DNA of 31,938 nucleotides from a virus. The stretch lies in IMG/VR virus record IMGVR_UViG_3300042294_000476, positions 1 through 31,938 of that record; one strand, written 5' to 3'. Below, piece after piece: positions 6,818 through 14,234 of this stretch. The notes below the pieces were generated by a model. It was not told the origin of the DNA, did no database searches, and saw nothing but the letters and a program-made list of their open reading frames with translations. The translations under genes and the position numbers were made by a program. Position 1 is the first letter of the stretch; each line of letters starts with the position of its first letter.

Positions 6818-7184
6818 CGGGAATTACACAATAGGGTGAGTCAGGAAACTTCTTGCAATATGCTTGTAAATACAAATTGTCATCCCCGCTGAAAGTGTGT
6901 ATTCCCATCGGTTCTGGGAAAACCTCAAACGGGGCAAAACTTGCGGGGGGTTCTGAATAAAACAAAATATCAACCGCCCATTTGTCGCTTAAAACTGCGG
7001 GGGTTACAACCTCCATCCCGTCATAAACTGCGGGGGTAATTGGTAAAAATCCCAACTCTACAACTGCACAATCTACAAAAGATTGAACTGGCTCACCATC
7101 GGGGTTGGTTGTGGTTTGTTCTATAAGTTTGCGAAGTGTTGCCCATTTGGTGGGGGTGAACTCGTATTTATTGAAGGTCATCAT
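6804..7184 (-). CDS. Hypothetical protein downstream of the fibre gene
   Basis: The 126-residue product is not recognised. It contains two similar stretches, FLPITPAVYDG and EVVTPAVLSDKW, and ends with YCKKFPDSPYCVIPDEKL. Both TPAV stretches are encoded by CCCCCGCAGT, giving long C runs on the coding strand (G runs on the plus strand near 6942-7037). This base use is unlike the structural genes elsewhere and matches the fibre gene directly upstream. It may be a fibre-assembly or receptor-related protein. Confidence 0.65.
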   Translation of the reverse strand: MMTFNKYEFTPTKWATLRKLIEQTTTNPDGEPVQSFVDCAVVELGFLPITPAVYDGMEVVTPAVLSDKWAVDILFYSEPPASFAPFEVFPEPMGIHTFSGDDNLYLQAYCKKFPDSPYCVIPDEKL

Positions 7185-8870
7185 TTAGATAGTTGTTAAG
7201 GACGCAAGTTCTGCGTTTGTTAGGCGGGTTGGGAATATGGCGACTTGGTTAACTTTTTGTTGACCTTGGTAATTAGAAGAATAATACTGCAAACCAAATG
7301 TATTATATCCGCTTGGCGTTCCGCTCGTGTCAGTTCCGACTTGTACGCCATCAACATAGAAAACAAAATCGTCTGTTGCGTAAGCGATTGCGCATTTATG
7401 ACGACCAACAGTTAATCCCGCCTTAGTTATACTTACAATTGACGAGGTGGTATATTCTGCATAAACTAAATTACCATTTGAGTATAATTCCATATAACGC
7501 TCACCCGCCCCAACATCTTTCATATACCATAAAACGGGGTCATTTGTTTGTGCTGAAATTGTGTCAACGGTAAAATCAAAAAACACACTTCCACTCGTCT
7601 GCCCAATCAACGAACTAATACCCGTTTTGCTACAAGCATCCGCCACCCTTGTTGCGCTTGATGATGTGGTGGGGATGTAGGAGGTGGGGTATGATGAGGC
7701 TTCGAGTTGTGCGCCGTAAACAAAAATCCCGCTTCCAATAGTTCCAGCGTAATTGTATGTGTTATTTGCCGTTGCGGTTAAATAATTAATATACCAAGTT
7801 GCGGCGGTTGCCGTAAATGTTAAATTGCATCTATACCACCCGTTCCCAAAATTTTCAATTGATGCAGAATACCCGCTTGAAACATTTCCTACAACCCCGT
7901 TTTCTAAATCAAAAAACGCGCCGACATCCGCAGAGGTTGTGGCAATCAAAAAAATCCATTTTCTTTCAGAGGCTTTTGCAAAAACACTTAATGTGTAAGT
8001 TGTTGCGCTTAATGTAAAACCTTTATTTATGTAATGTGTGGTTGTGCTTGTCGTATTTTCGGCGATTTTATCCGCATCTTGTGTGCCATCGGGTGATGTT
8101 GTTGCGTTTGCCGTTATTGTTGCCCCACCTTTTGACCAATACGCATTTCCAAAATCTTGCGAATAATTTACCAAATTCGTACTCTGCTTTTCCAACAACA
8201 AAGAAGGACACCCCCCGCCCCCATTTTGGTAGGTAAGGCGTGGAACATTTAGGCGGTCGGTAGTTGGGAAATAGGGTTTGGCGGTTGTTGAAACGCTCAA
8301 TTGAAATCCCCAAACTAAAATATACGCGCTTGATGTCAACGCTTCCAATGTATTCAATCCATTACGCCCACTACCCGCTAAACTTGTAACCAATCCATTA
8401 ATTTCGTAGCGTGTCCATGTGGTTGTAACCGTGATGTTTTGAGATGCCGTACTCGCATTGTTTAGAAATAATTGAATGGTTTTTGTTCCCGTATTTGTTC
8501 GCAACCATACGCTTAAATTCATTTGCGTATTTTCTTGGGCGTTGTTTTGTCGCAATTGGTAGCCATCGGAAACCGCTTCCATTTTTGATGCGGTCATTGT
8601 GCCATTTGGTGCTTCTGCAAAATTGTCCGTCATCGTTGGCTTTCCATTGCCACCACCAAGCCAAGCCGCATTTGTAAATTGTTCCGAATAGGTACACAAA
8701 TTCCACGGGCAAACCTCAACCAATCCCGCGCTATTGATGCGCGTTCCGTTGGATGCTCGTGTGAATGACAAATCGCCGCTGCCGTTGGTGGGAATTTGAG
8801 AATATACAACATCCTCTTTGTATCCGCTAGGAATCATCACTAGCGATGCTTGACTCAATAGATTGCTCAT
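7185..8870 (-). CDS. Tail fibre / receptor-binding protein with carbohydrate-binding-like domains
   Basis: The 561-residue protein starts MSNLLSQASLVMIPSGYKED, then has DLSFTRASNGTRINSAGLVE, a motif common in phage fibre-type proteins. Two similar beta-sandwich blocks follow, each opening with NLCTYSEQFTNAAW or NLVNYSQDFGNAYW (about residues 57 and 234), with the look of carbohydrate-binding modules. The last ~150 residues resemble a LamG/concanavalin fold (FDFTVDTISA, FVFYVDGVQVGTD, VNQVAIFPTRLTNAELASL). It probably binds surface sugars of the host. The tandem modules and distinct base use suggest exchange between phages. Confidence 0.75.
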   Translation of the reverse strand: MSNLLSQASLVMIPSGYKEDVVYSQIPTNGSGDLSFTRASNGTRINSAGLVEVCPWNLCTYSEQFTNAAWLGGGNGKPTMTDNFAEAPNGTMTASKMEAVSDGYQLRQNNAQENTQMNLSVWLRTNTGTKTIQLFLNNASTASQNITVTTTWTRYEINGLVTSLAGSGRNGLNTLEALTSSAYILVWGFQLSVSTTAKPYFPTTDRLNVPRLTYQNGGGGCPSLLLEKQSTNLVNYSQDFGNAYWSKGGATITANATTSPDGTQDADKIAENTTSTTTHYINKGFTLSATTYTLSVFAKASERKWIFLIATTSADVGAFFDLENGVVGNVSSGYSASIENFGNGWYRCNLTFTATAATWYINYLTATANNTYNYAGTIGSGIFVYGAQLEASSYPTSYIPTTSSSATRVADACSKTGISSLIGQTSGSVFFDFTVDTISAQTNDPVLWYMKDVGAGERYMELYSNGNLVYAEYTTSSIVSITKAGLTVGRHKCAIAYATDDFVFYVDGVQVGTDTSGTPSGYNTFGLQYYSSNYQGQQKVNQVAIFPTRLTNAELASLTTI

Positions 8871-9013
8871 AAGTTGTTCAGTTTACGCAATAGACAAGAG
8901 ATACCTTCATAATAGCCACCATCGGTTGTGATTCGTGCCTTGTAACCTTGCACAATGTCCCATCCTTGTCCTTTGTATAGGCGACTTCGTGTGCCAATTC
9001 CGATGCCTATCAT
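8867..9013 (-). CDS. Small fibre-associated protein (48 residues)
   Basis: The frame runs from ATG 9013 to a TGA that overlaps the ATG of the fibre gene (ATGA at 8870-8867). The product reads MIGIGIGTRSRLYKGQGW, then VQGYKARITTDGGYYEGISC and LLRKLNNL. Short proteins of this kind, with a DGGxxEGxxCLxxxLNNL ending, stand before fibre genes in other Bacteroidota phages as far as I recall. It starts one base after the stop of the upstream gene, so the three genes look co-translated. The role is unknown, perhaps fibre attachment. Confidence 0.65.
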   Translation of the reverse strand: MIGIGIGTRSRLYKGQGWDIVQGYKARITTDGGYYEGISCLLRKLNNL

Positions 9014-9014
9014 T

Positions 9015-9275
9015 TTAATAACCGATTACCGATCCTGAAGAGATGATGAACCCTGTGATTTTTGAAGAACCACCAGCGGGAAGATACGCACCTTGTTGCA
9101 AAGTGACTGCACTCAATCCTCGTGCTGAAAGTACATTTGTACCGTCAACGGAAAAAGATGTGAACACGGTGTCCTCTTGAACCACAAGAGCTGAATAACC
9201 GACTGCGGTCACAGTTCCAGTTGCGTGATACTTGAATCCATCGCCACCAGCGATGATGCTTGTTGAATTGCTCAT
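9015..9275 (-). CDS. Small virion-like protein, 86 residues
   Basis: No firm family. The protein is glycine/serine-rich and beta-rich (MSNSTSIIAGGDGFKYHATG, SFSVDGTNVLSARGL, GAYLPAGGSSKITGFIISSGSVIGY). The composition is typical of head-decoration or fibre-tip proteins. ATG 9275 overlaps the stop of the preceding 109-residue gene (ATGA). It lies in the unit started by the promoter at 9607-9637. Confidence 0.65.
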   Translation of the reverse strand: MSNSTSIIAGGDGFKYHATGTVTAVGYSALVVQEDTVFTSFSVDGTNVLSARGLSAVTLQQGAYLPAGGSSKITGFIISSGSVIGY

Positions 9276-9601
9276 TGTATGTAGATTTTTTCGTTTAGTG
9301 TTGGGTTGTATTCATTCTCGGTGAATGACTTTTGTACTTTCAAAAGACCTGTCTCACACAACACGCCTCCAGCAGTAGAAACACTATATTCGTGTTCTCC
9401 TTCCAAAAGGGTTGCAGTAGTGCCTTCAATGAACTGAAATTGATTGTATCGCTCGGTGTGAGCAGATATGTCCGTCAATGTTCTTGTGACGATGGTCTCG
9501 GTTTGGCGATGAGTAAATGTAAACACATAGGATGCAGCACTTGCCTTCTCCGTCAATGTTAAATACCAATTCTTTGTCTGCCCTTTGTTAATTACCAACA
9601 T
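9272..9601 (-). CDS. Virion-associated beta protein, 109 residues
   Basis: The product begins MLVINKGQTKNWYLTLTEKA and is predicted beta-rich (YVFTFTHRQTETIVTRTLTDIS, GEHEYSVSTAGG, CETGLLKVQKS). This suggests an immunoglobulin-like or baseplate/fibre adaptor domain; homologues often precede fibre genes in Bacteroidota phages. It is the first gene of its transcription unit. A terminator ends the previous unit and a promoter-like TTTG-N20-TATTTTG with a GCTATTT box precedes the ATG by 7 bases, so the mRNA would be leaderless or nearly so. Confidence 0.7.
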   Translation of the reverse strand: MLVINKGQTKNWYLTLTEKASAASYVFTFTHRQTETIVTRTLTDISAHTERYNQFQFIEGTTATLLEGEHEYSVSTAGGVLCETGLLKVQKSFTENEYNPTLNEKIYIQ

Positions 9602-9606
9602 CTATA

Positions 9607-9637
9607 CAAAATAGCGATGCGAAATTTATGTAACAAA
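9607..9637 (-). promoter_or_regulatory. Late promoter for the fibre/lysis/portal unit, overlapping a terminator
   Basis: Minus strand TTTG (9637-9634), 20 bases, then TATTTTG (9613-9607). This is close to the Bacteroidota consensus TTTG-N19-21-TAnnTTTG. The TTTG is formed by the last bases of the T tract of the upstream terminator. The start codon at 9601 lies only 5 bases beyond the -7 element, predicting leaderless mRNA. Confidence 0.55.
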
Positions 9638-9660
9638 AAAGGGAGAGCAATTGCCCTCCC
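9635..9660 (-). terminator. Rho-independent terminator after the capsid/tail-tube unit
   Basis: On the minus strand the hairpin GGGAG-G-GCAA/TTGC-T-CTCCC (9660-9641) is followed directly by six T (9640-9635). The stem is 9 paired bases with one mismatch. It lies 28 bases after the tail-tube-like gene, the end of the long unit that carries major capsid protein. Confidence 0.9.
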
Positions 9661-9687
9661 TCTTTCTCCTATGAAAACACGAATCAA

Positions 9688-10194
9688 TTAGATACCTAAA
9701 CTGGTAACAACTGATGCCTGTAATTTGTAAGGGGCTTCCGCTTCAATCGCTGACAAGGTAACCTCATATCCATTTGAATCACCCATCGCAGTACCGGTGT
9801 TGGCAACCATAGCGGTCACATCACATCCGTACTCCTTACCGACCAAGAAATACTCATCGTTATTGTTTCTCACGATGCAGAAACATCTGCCTTGTGCCAA
9901 CAATTTCATTTCATTTCTTTTGGTGGTTGACAATCTGCGAAGTTTGAAAGCAACATCCGACTGATTGAAGGATGTGCCATTCTCAACACTCACATTTGTG
10001 GTGATTACCATTGATCCAGTTGCTTTTGGAAGTTCGTAAGTATACACGCTACCACTTGCAACGCTTGTTGCGGTAACTTCTCCACTTGCAACGGTGAATC
10101 CTGAAGTTGCCCAGTTAATCAAGTGGATGCTTTTGATGCCACCTACTGCATCTTTGCAGTCAAGGGCGAATCCTGAAGTAAGTAAACAAGGCAT
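9688..10194 (-). CDS. Major tail tube-like structural protein
   Basis: The 168-residue product starts MPCLLTSGFALDCKDAVGGIKSIHLINW. It contains YELPKATGSMVITTNVSVENGTSFNQSDV, then FLVGKEYGCDVTAM and GTAMGDSNGYEVTLSAIEAEAPY. This pattern is familiar from Bacteroidota siphophages, where it is annotated as a major tail or virion structural protein; the beta-rich content suits a tail-tube fold. It lies directly after the major capsid gene and before a strong terminator, consistent with high expression. The start is preceded by AAGATATG, as for the tape measure gene, not by a Shine-Dalgarno site. Confidence 0.75.
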   Translation of the reverse strand: MPCLLTSGFALDCKDAVGGIKSIHLINWATSGFTVASGEVTATSVASGSVYTYELPKATGSMVITTNVSVENGTSFNQSDVAFKLRRLSTTKRNEMKLLAQGRCFCIVRNNNDEYFLVGKEYGCDVTAMVANTGTAMGDSNGYEVTLSAIEAEAPYKLQASVVTSLGI

Positions 10195-10205
10195 ATCTTA
10201 ATGGA

Positions 10206-11135
10206 TTAAAGGGTGAAGTAAACGATTTCTCCGGGGAAAGCAACCTGAACACCAGCTTTGAAAGTGAAACGAACTCGTACTTCATCGTTGTCAATGCTGT
10301 ACCACATCTTCACTTCTTCTTGCTCGTCAATCAAGTCCGTACCCATAAAGAAGTTGCTCAATGAACCAGCAACGATTTTGTTAGTTCCGTTCAAACCACC
10401 TACGGCAATCAACTTCATATTTGTACCGGGGTAAACCATTTCCATAGTTTGTGCAGCATCTGCAACATAATGGAACAAGTTTGCATTCTTCAAGTTAACC
10501 AACATCAACTTGTAAGCATCAATTCCCAAGAAGCAAACCAAGTCATCCTTCTCTGCAACGGCAGCGGGGATGTTAGCGTACACTTGATCCAAGATGTCAT
10601 CAATGTTTGCAGCGGTGATAGAAGCAAAAGCAGTTGGTGCAGAGTTAGCCAATACTGGAGAAGCAGCAGCGATGATTTTGTTGAAACCATCAAAACGGCT
10701 CAAGTTAGGGTTACCACTTGCGGTGTCACCTTGCCACAATGCAGTTTCCAAAGTTTGTGCAATAACGGCAGCTTTTTCAGCACCGACTTGCTCTTCAAAA
10801 GGAATCATTGTTGGTGAACCGGGCATAATTTGGGTTTGCATCCATTTGGCTTCCAAAGTTTTTGGACACAAAGTTTCTTCAACTTTTACTGCACCAACGG
10901 TGATATTGCGTTGAGTGAAGGCAGTTGTTCCACTTGGATTGTAACCACAACCATCGGCTTGGAAGAAAACGGTTGAAGCAAGAATGTTCAAAGCAGATGC
11001 TGATTTAACACCTACCTGAACTTGGTTAGCAGATTGCAAAGTTGAAGAAGTTTTGCTTCCGAACAATGCTTTAACCAACAAATCAGTTGACTGTTCGTTG
11101 GTGTAGTTAGCGAGTGATCCTACTGAAAATGACAT
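10206..11135 (-). CDS. Major capsid protein (HK97-like fold, inferred)
   Basis: The 309-residue protein has the layout of a small HK97-fold capsid protein. The N-arm reads SLANYTNEQSTDLLVKALFG. A helical region follows (EEQVGAEKAAVIAQTLETALWQGD), then DDILDQVYANIPAAVAEKDDL, and a C-terminal A-domain/P-domain end (NDEVRVRFTFKAGVQVAFPGEIVYF). It follows a scaffold-like gene and an XkdF-like protease, which confirms the head module. The start is AAAACTATG without a Shine-Dalgarno site, a common form in Bacteroidota. No long N-terminal delta domain is seen, which agrees with a separate scaffold. Confidence 0.85.
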   Translation of the reverse strand: MSFSVGSLANYTNEQSTDLLVKALFGSKTSSTLQSANQVQVGVKSASALNILASTVFFQADGCGYNPSGTTAFTQRNITVGAVKVEETLCPKTLEAKWMQTQIMPGSPTMIPFEEQVGAEKAAVIAQTLETALWQGDTASGNPNLSRFDGFNKIIAAASPVLANSAPTAFASITAANIDDILDQVYANIPAAVAEKDDLVCFLGIDAYKLMLVNLKNANLFHYVADAAQTMEMVYPGTNMKLIAVGGLNGTNKIVAGSLSNFFMGTDLIDEQEEVKMWYSIDNDEVRVRFTFKAGVQVAFPGEIVYFTL

Positions 11136-11139
11136 AGTT

Positions 11140-11673
11140 TTATTTGTTTATAGAGTTTTTGAATTTTTTAAGTGCTTCAAAGCGGTCGTTCTTTTTTGTA
11201 GACACAGGTGCTTTCAAGGGTTCTTCGCTTGGCAAGTCAGCAACCTTCTCAATCAGGTCAATCGCTTTGCTCATAGCTTCTTTGTGTTTGATGTTTGATG
11301 CAGTCAATGACTCAACCTTTGCAGACAATTCAGCGATTGCAGATTCCAACTTGGAAACAACATCATTGAATGCAGATACGGTTGCGAACTCTTCGGCTTC
11401 AATTTCAATCTCAACTTCAGGTTCTACGATTTCAGTAACAAAACCACCTTCAGTTGTAACCAACAAACCACCTTCAACCTCGTGAGTTGCGTCAGGTGCT
11501 GGAATGTTGCCTTCGGCAGTTTGAACGAAGATGGCAGTTCCTACCGCCAATTCGCCTTCGTACTCAATTACCGTTCCATCAGTCAAGGTGGCAGTTGCCA
11601 TCTCAACTTTGGTTTCTTCGTCCGAAAATCCCAACATCGTGCGGATTTCTTTCAATGTTTCTTTTGCGTTCAT
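11140..11673 (-). CDS. Scaffold-like capsid assembly protein
   Basis: The 177-residue product is highly acidic in its middle (EIVEPEVEIEIEAEEF) and has a coiled-coil segment (VVSKLESAIAELSAKVESL, about residues 105-125). It ends with a basic tail (KKNDRFEALKKFKNSINK). An acidic, helical protein with a basic C-terminus placed just before the major capsid gene is the usual form of a scaffold. The N-terminal part has a small beta domain (ATLTDGTVIEYEGELAVG) resembling short domains found next to prohead proteases. ATG 11673 is preferred to 11727, which would overlap the protease gene. Confidence 0.75.
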   Translation of the reverse strand: MNAKETLKEIRTMLGFSDEETKVEMATATLTDGTVIEYEGELAVGTAIFVQTAEGNIPAPDATHEVEGGLLVTTEGGFVTEIVEPEVEIEIEAEEFATVSAFNDVVSKLESAIAELSAKVESLTASNIKHKEAMSKAIDLIEKVADLPSEEPLKAPVSTKKNDRFEALKKFKNSINK

Positions 11674-11711
11674 TTGTATAAAATTAGAGTTTATGTTTCG
11701 GTGTTGCAATT

Positions 11712-12578
11712 TTACTTTCCATTCCACTTGGAAAGGACTTCTTTCAATGCCTCAAGTATTTGTTCGTCTTTGTCTTCAGGAAAGTCAAAAACGCCCTCAA
11801 CGGAGAACCCTTTGAACTCACCCTCTTTGACTCTTGCCCACACATCGTCATTGTCTACCAAGTAGGAAACAAACCACGATCCGTCAGCAACCTCTTCAAA
11901 TCCCTTCGGTGGCATCACGCCTCTCTCCCGGTCAATGATGTATGATTCAAACAAGCTCACGCCATCCATTATCGGAGTGCGGTGATGAGCATTGACTGCA
12001 TCGTACTTGTTGCCCCTTGCCCATTTCTTTGCAATCTTGAAGATGCTCTCCTTGTCAAATACCACATAGTATTCACCACGCACATCGTCTCTGCGATAGA
12101 TGGGTAGGTCGGCAATCATCGCTGCTCCAGTTACGATTCTTTTCTCCTCGTCTTGGATGGCAAACTTTTGACCTTCTACCTTCAGGATTCTTTCACACCA
12201 ACGGAGCATCTCTTCTCCACCCCAAAGCAAATAGGAGATAGTTCCACACGCTTCGGTGTCATCGGGGTTGTAGTATTCCTTTGCACGAGATAAGAAGGAG
12301 TAAGTGCGTTCAATCGTTTCCATTGACAAGTTCTCACGGTTGGCAAGTTGGTTTGCTCTTGCTTTACCGACTAATGTCGCACAATCGTTGTCTACTTTCT
12401 CATTCAATTCCATTCCACGAATGGCATTGTCAACCGCTGCCTGTGGGTAATCGTTCTCAAAAGCAGAGAAAGCAAGAAAGTCCTTTTGTATGGCTGGAGA
12501 TTCCACGAGAGAGACAAACTCAATCCCTGTCTCTTCGTCCCATTCGTTGATGTCTAATTTGTAAACTGGAAGTTTCAT
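11712..12578 (-). CDS. Prohead protease, XkdF-like, with inserted helical domain
   Basis: The 288-residue protein has an N-terminal strand set (YKLDINEWDEETGIEFVSLVESPAI). An inserted helical region follows, about residues 45-130 (YPQAAVDNAIRGMELN, TYSFLSRAKEYYNPDDTEACGTISYLLWGG). The C-terminal protease-like part contains IVTGAAMIADLPIYR, YYVVFDKESIFKIAKKW, AHHRTPI and SYLVDNDDVWARVKEGEFKGFSVEG. The last motif is typical of XkdF/Peptidase_S78_2-type proteins. It would mature the scaffold and capsid. The ATG at 12578 is 7 bases after a GCTATTT box almost identical to the one before the portal gene; the in-frame TTG at 12587 is less likely. Confidence 0.8.
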   Translation of the reverse strand: MKLPVYKLDINEWDEETGIEFVSLVESPAIQKDFLAFSAFENDYPQAAVDNAIRGMELNEKVDNDCATLVGKARANQLANRENLSMETIERTYSFLSRAKEYYNPDDTEACGTISYLLWGGEEMLRWCERILKVEGQKFAIQDEEKRIVTGAAMIADLPIYRRDDVRGEYYVVFDKESIFKIAKKWARGNKYDAVNAHHRTPIMDGVSLFESYIIDRERGVMPPKGFEEVADGSWFVSYLVDNDDVWARVKEGEFKGFSVEGVFDFPEDKDEQILEALKEVLSKWNGK

Positions 12579-12593
12579 CGTATTCAAATAGCG

Positions 12594-14231
12594 TTATTTC
12601 ACAACGGACACTCTTTTGGTGTTTCCGACTCTTGCTTGTGTGCGTGATATGTCCCCTTCGGTCACAAATACTCTCTGCTCAAATCCGCTGACTTGTGGCA
12701 ATGTAGATGATACCTGTGGAACACTTTGCTGAATGCCTTGAATGTTTGTGGTTTGTGGTTGACTGCCTCCTTTGGATGCACTACCTCCCGACAACAATTG
12801 TTTTGCTCTTGCGACATTCGCCAAAATCCTTGCCACACCTTGTGCATAGTATGCAGCGGTGAAGATGGGAGTTGCAGGTCCAAGTATAGACGCTGCCTGT
12901 GCAGATGCTTTTGCAGATTCAGCGTTCAAACTTGAGAACGCAACTGCACTATCAATTGCAATCTCTACCAATGCAATACCTTTGGCGATTTGTTCACGCT
13001 TCTTTTCTTCGGTTGTCAGGATTGTATTCAATGAACTCAACCCATCCACCGTTGCTCGTGCAAATCCTATCTTGGCATCATATACTTGTTTTGCAGCAAG
13101 TATCTCTTCGTCCGCTGCTTTTTTGACTTTTGCTGCCTCATCCGCTCGTGCTTTGTCAATTAAGTCATCCGCTTCGGTTCTTGCTTGATAGCGTAGAAGT
13201 GATGCGGTCGTGATTCCCTTTCTTTGTATACCCTCAAGTCCCTCAAAGTATTTTTCTTCTTTCTTGAGATTTTCTGCGTTCAACCGGTCATTCGCTTCTT
13301 TGGCTTCTTTTGCTCTTGCATCATTTGCATCTTTTCTTGCTTTGGCTTGGTCTTTGTTGAAATTCTGCTCTTCAATTTTTAACACCTCTAATGCGTTCTT
13401 GGTGTCAAGGATAATCTTGCCCCAATTCTCCTCATTGTTTTTGCCGTAGTTTGCTCGTGCTTTTGCAAGGTCATTCTCTAACTTTTGGCGTTGCTTGTTA
13501 AACACACCAACTTGGTCACCTCTTGCTTGTAGCAATGCAATCTCTCTGTCAAGTTGCTCATTGCTTTTTTCGGTTGTCTTGTTTAACTTGTCCAATGCCC
13601 TTTCCGCTGCCGAAGTAATCCCGACAAAATCGGTGAACCGCTGAACCAAATTGCCGACAAAATTGGCAATCGTTTTCAAACCGGGTATCAATCCTAAAAT
13701 TGCATTTTTTAACTTGTCAAAGTTGGCAATGATTAAGGTCAAAGCAATACCGATTGCACCGAAGGCAAGGGTTGACATTTTGCCTAATGCTTGGAAAGCT
13801 TTTAACACATTGCCCTTGATGTTCCCAGCGATAGCGGAGAATTGTTGTTGAACCTTTCCAAGTCCCTCAAGTCCTTCAGCCAATGCCATCGCACCTTGCA
13901 ACTTGACCATTGTCTTTTGCAAGTCCTCGCTTTCACTACCGAATAGAGCCATTGCCCCTTGTGCTGCTTGGAATCCACGAGCAACTCCTTGAACAACCGT
14001 GTTAATTTGAGCAAACTTGTCGGGGTTTACTGCTGCAACTCGGTCGTTAAAATCCTCCATTCGGTCACGAGCTTGTGCAAGTGCCTTCTCTGCCTTGATG
14101 GCTTCAGGAGAAAACTCACCAAACTCCATCACCGCCTGTTGTGCTTGGATGGTTAGTTCCTTAATCTCCGACTTCATTGACTTGAAGTCAGGTTTTTTGA
14201 CCGTTAGGTCTATCGCTGCCGTTAGTGCCAT
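12594..14231 (-). CDS. Tail tape measure protein
   Basis: The 545-residue protein is dominated by alpha-helical, alanine-rich segments. The N-terminal IKELTIQAQQAVMEFGEFS with later EDLQKTMVKLQGAMALAEG is typical of tape measure N-termini. A hydrophobic stretch (TLAFGAIGIALTLIIANF, about residues 155-172) and ILGLIPGLKTIANFVGNL follow, then a long charged coiled coil (residues ~240-390) with many K/E/A repeats. If about 1.5 angstroms per residue holds, the tail would be near 80 nm. It lies after, not before, the two large tail/baseplate genes, an inversion of the usual order. The start is AAGATATGG. Confidence 0.8.
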   Translation of the reverse strand: MALTAAIDLTVKKPDFKSMKSEIKELTIQAQQAVMEFGEFSPEAIKAEKALAQARDRMEDFNDRVAAVNPDKFAQINTVVQGVARGFQAAQGAMALFGSESEDLQKTMVKLQGAMALAEGLEGLGKVQQQFSAIAGNIKGNVLKAFQALGKMSTLAFGAIGIALTLIIANFDKLKNAILGLIPGLKTIANFVGNLVQRFTDFVGITSAAERALDKLNKTTEKSNEQLDREIALLQARGDQVGVFNKQRQKLENDLAKARANYGKNNEENWGKIILDTKNALEVLKIEEQNFNKDQAKARKDANDARAKEAKEANDRLNAENLKKEEKYFEGLEGIQRKGITTASLLRYQARTEADDLIDKARADEAAKVKKAADEEILAAKQVYDAKIGFARATVDGLSSLNTILTTEEKKREQIAKGIALVEIAIDSAVAFSSLNAESAKASAQAASILGPATPIFTAAYYAQGVARILANVARAKQLLSGGSASKGGSQPQTTNIQGIQQSVPQVSSTLPQVSGFEQRVFVTEGDISRTQARVGNTKRVSVVK

Positions 14232-14234
14232 ATC

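Noticed and set aside
11144-11485. Plus-strand ORF of 113 residues opposite the scaffold-like gene
   Set aside because: Its serine/phenylalanine-rich sequence mirrors the acidic coiled coil on the other strand; it is a shadow.
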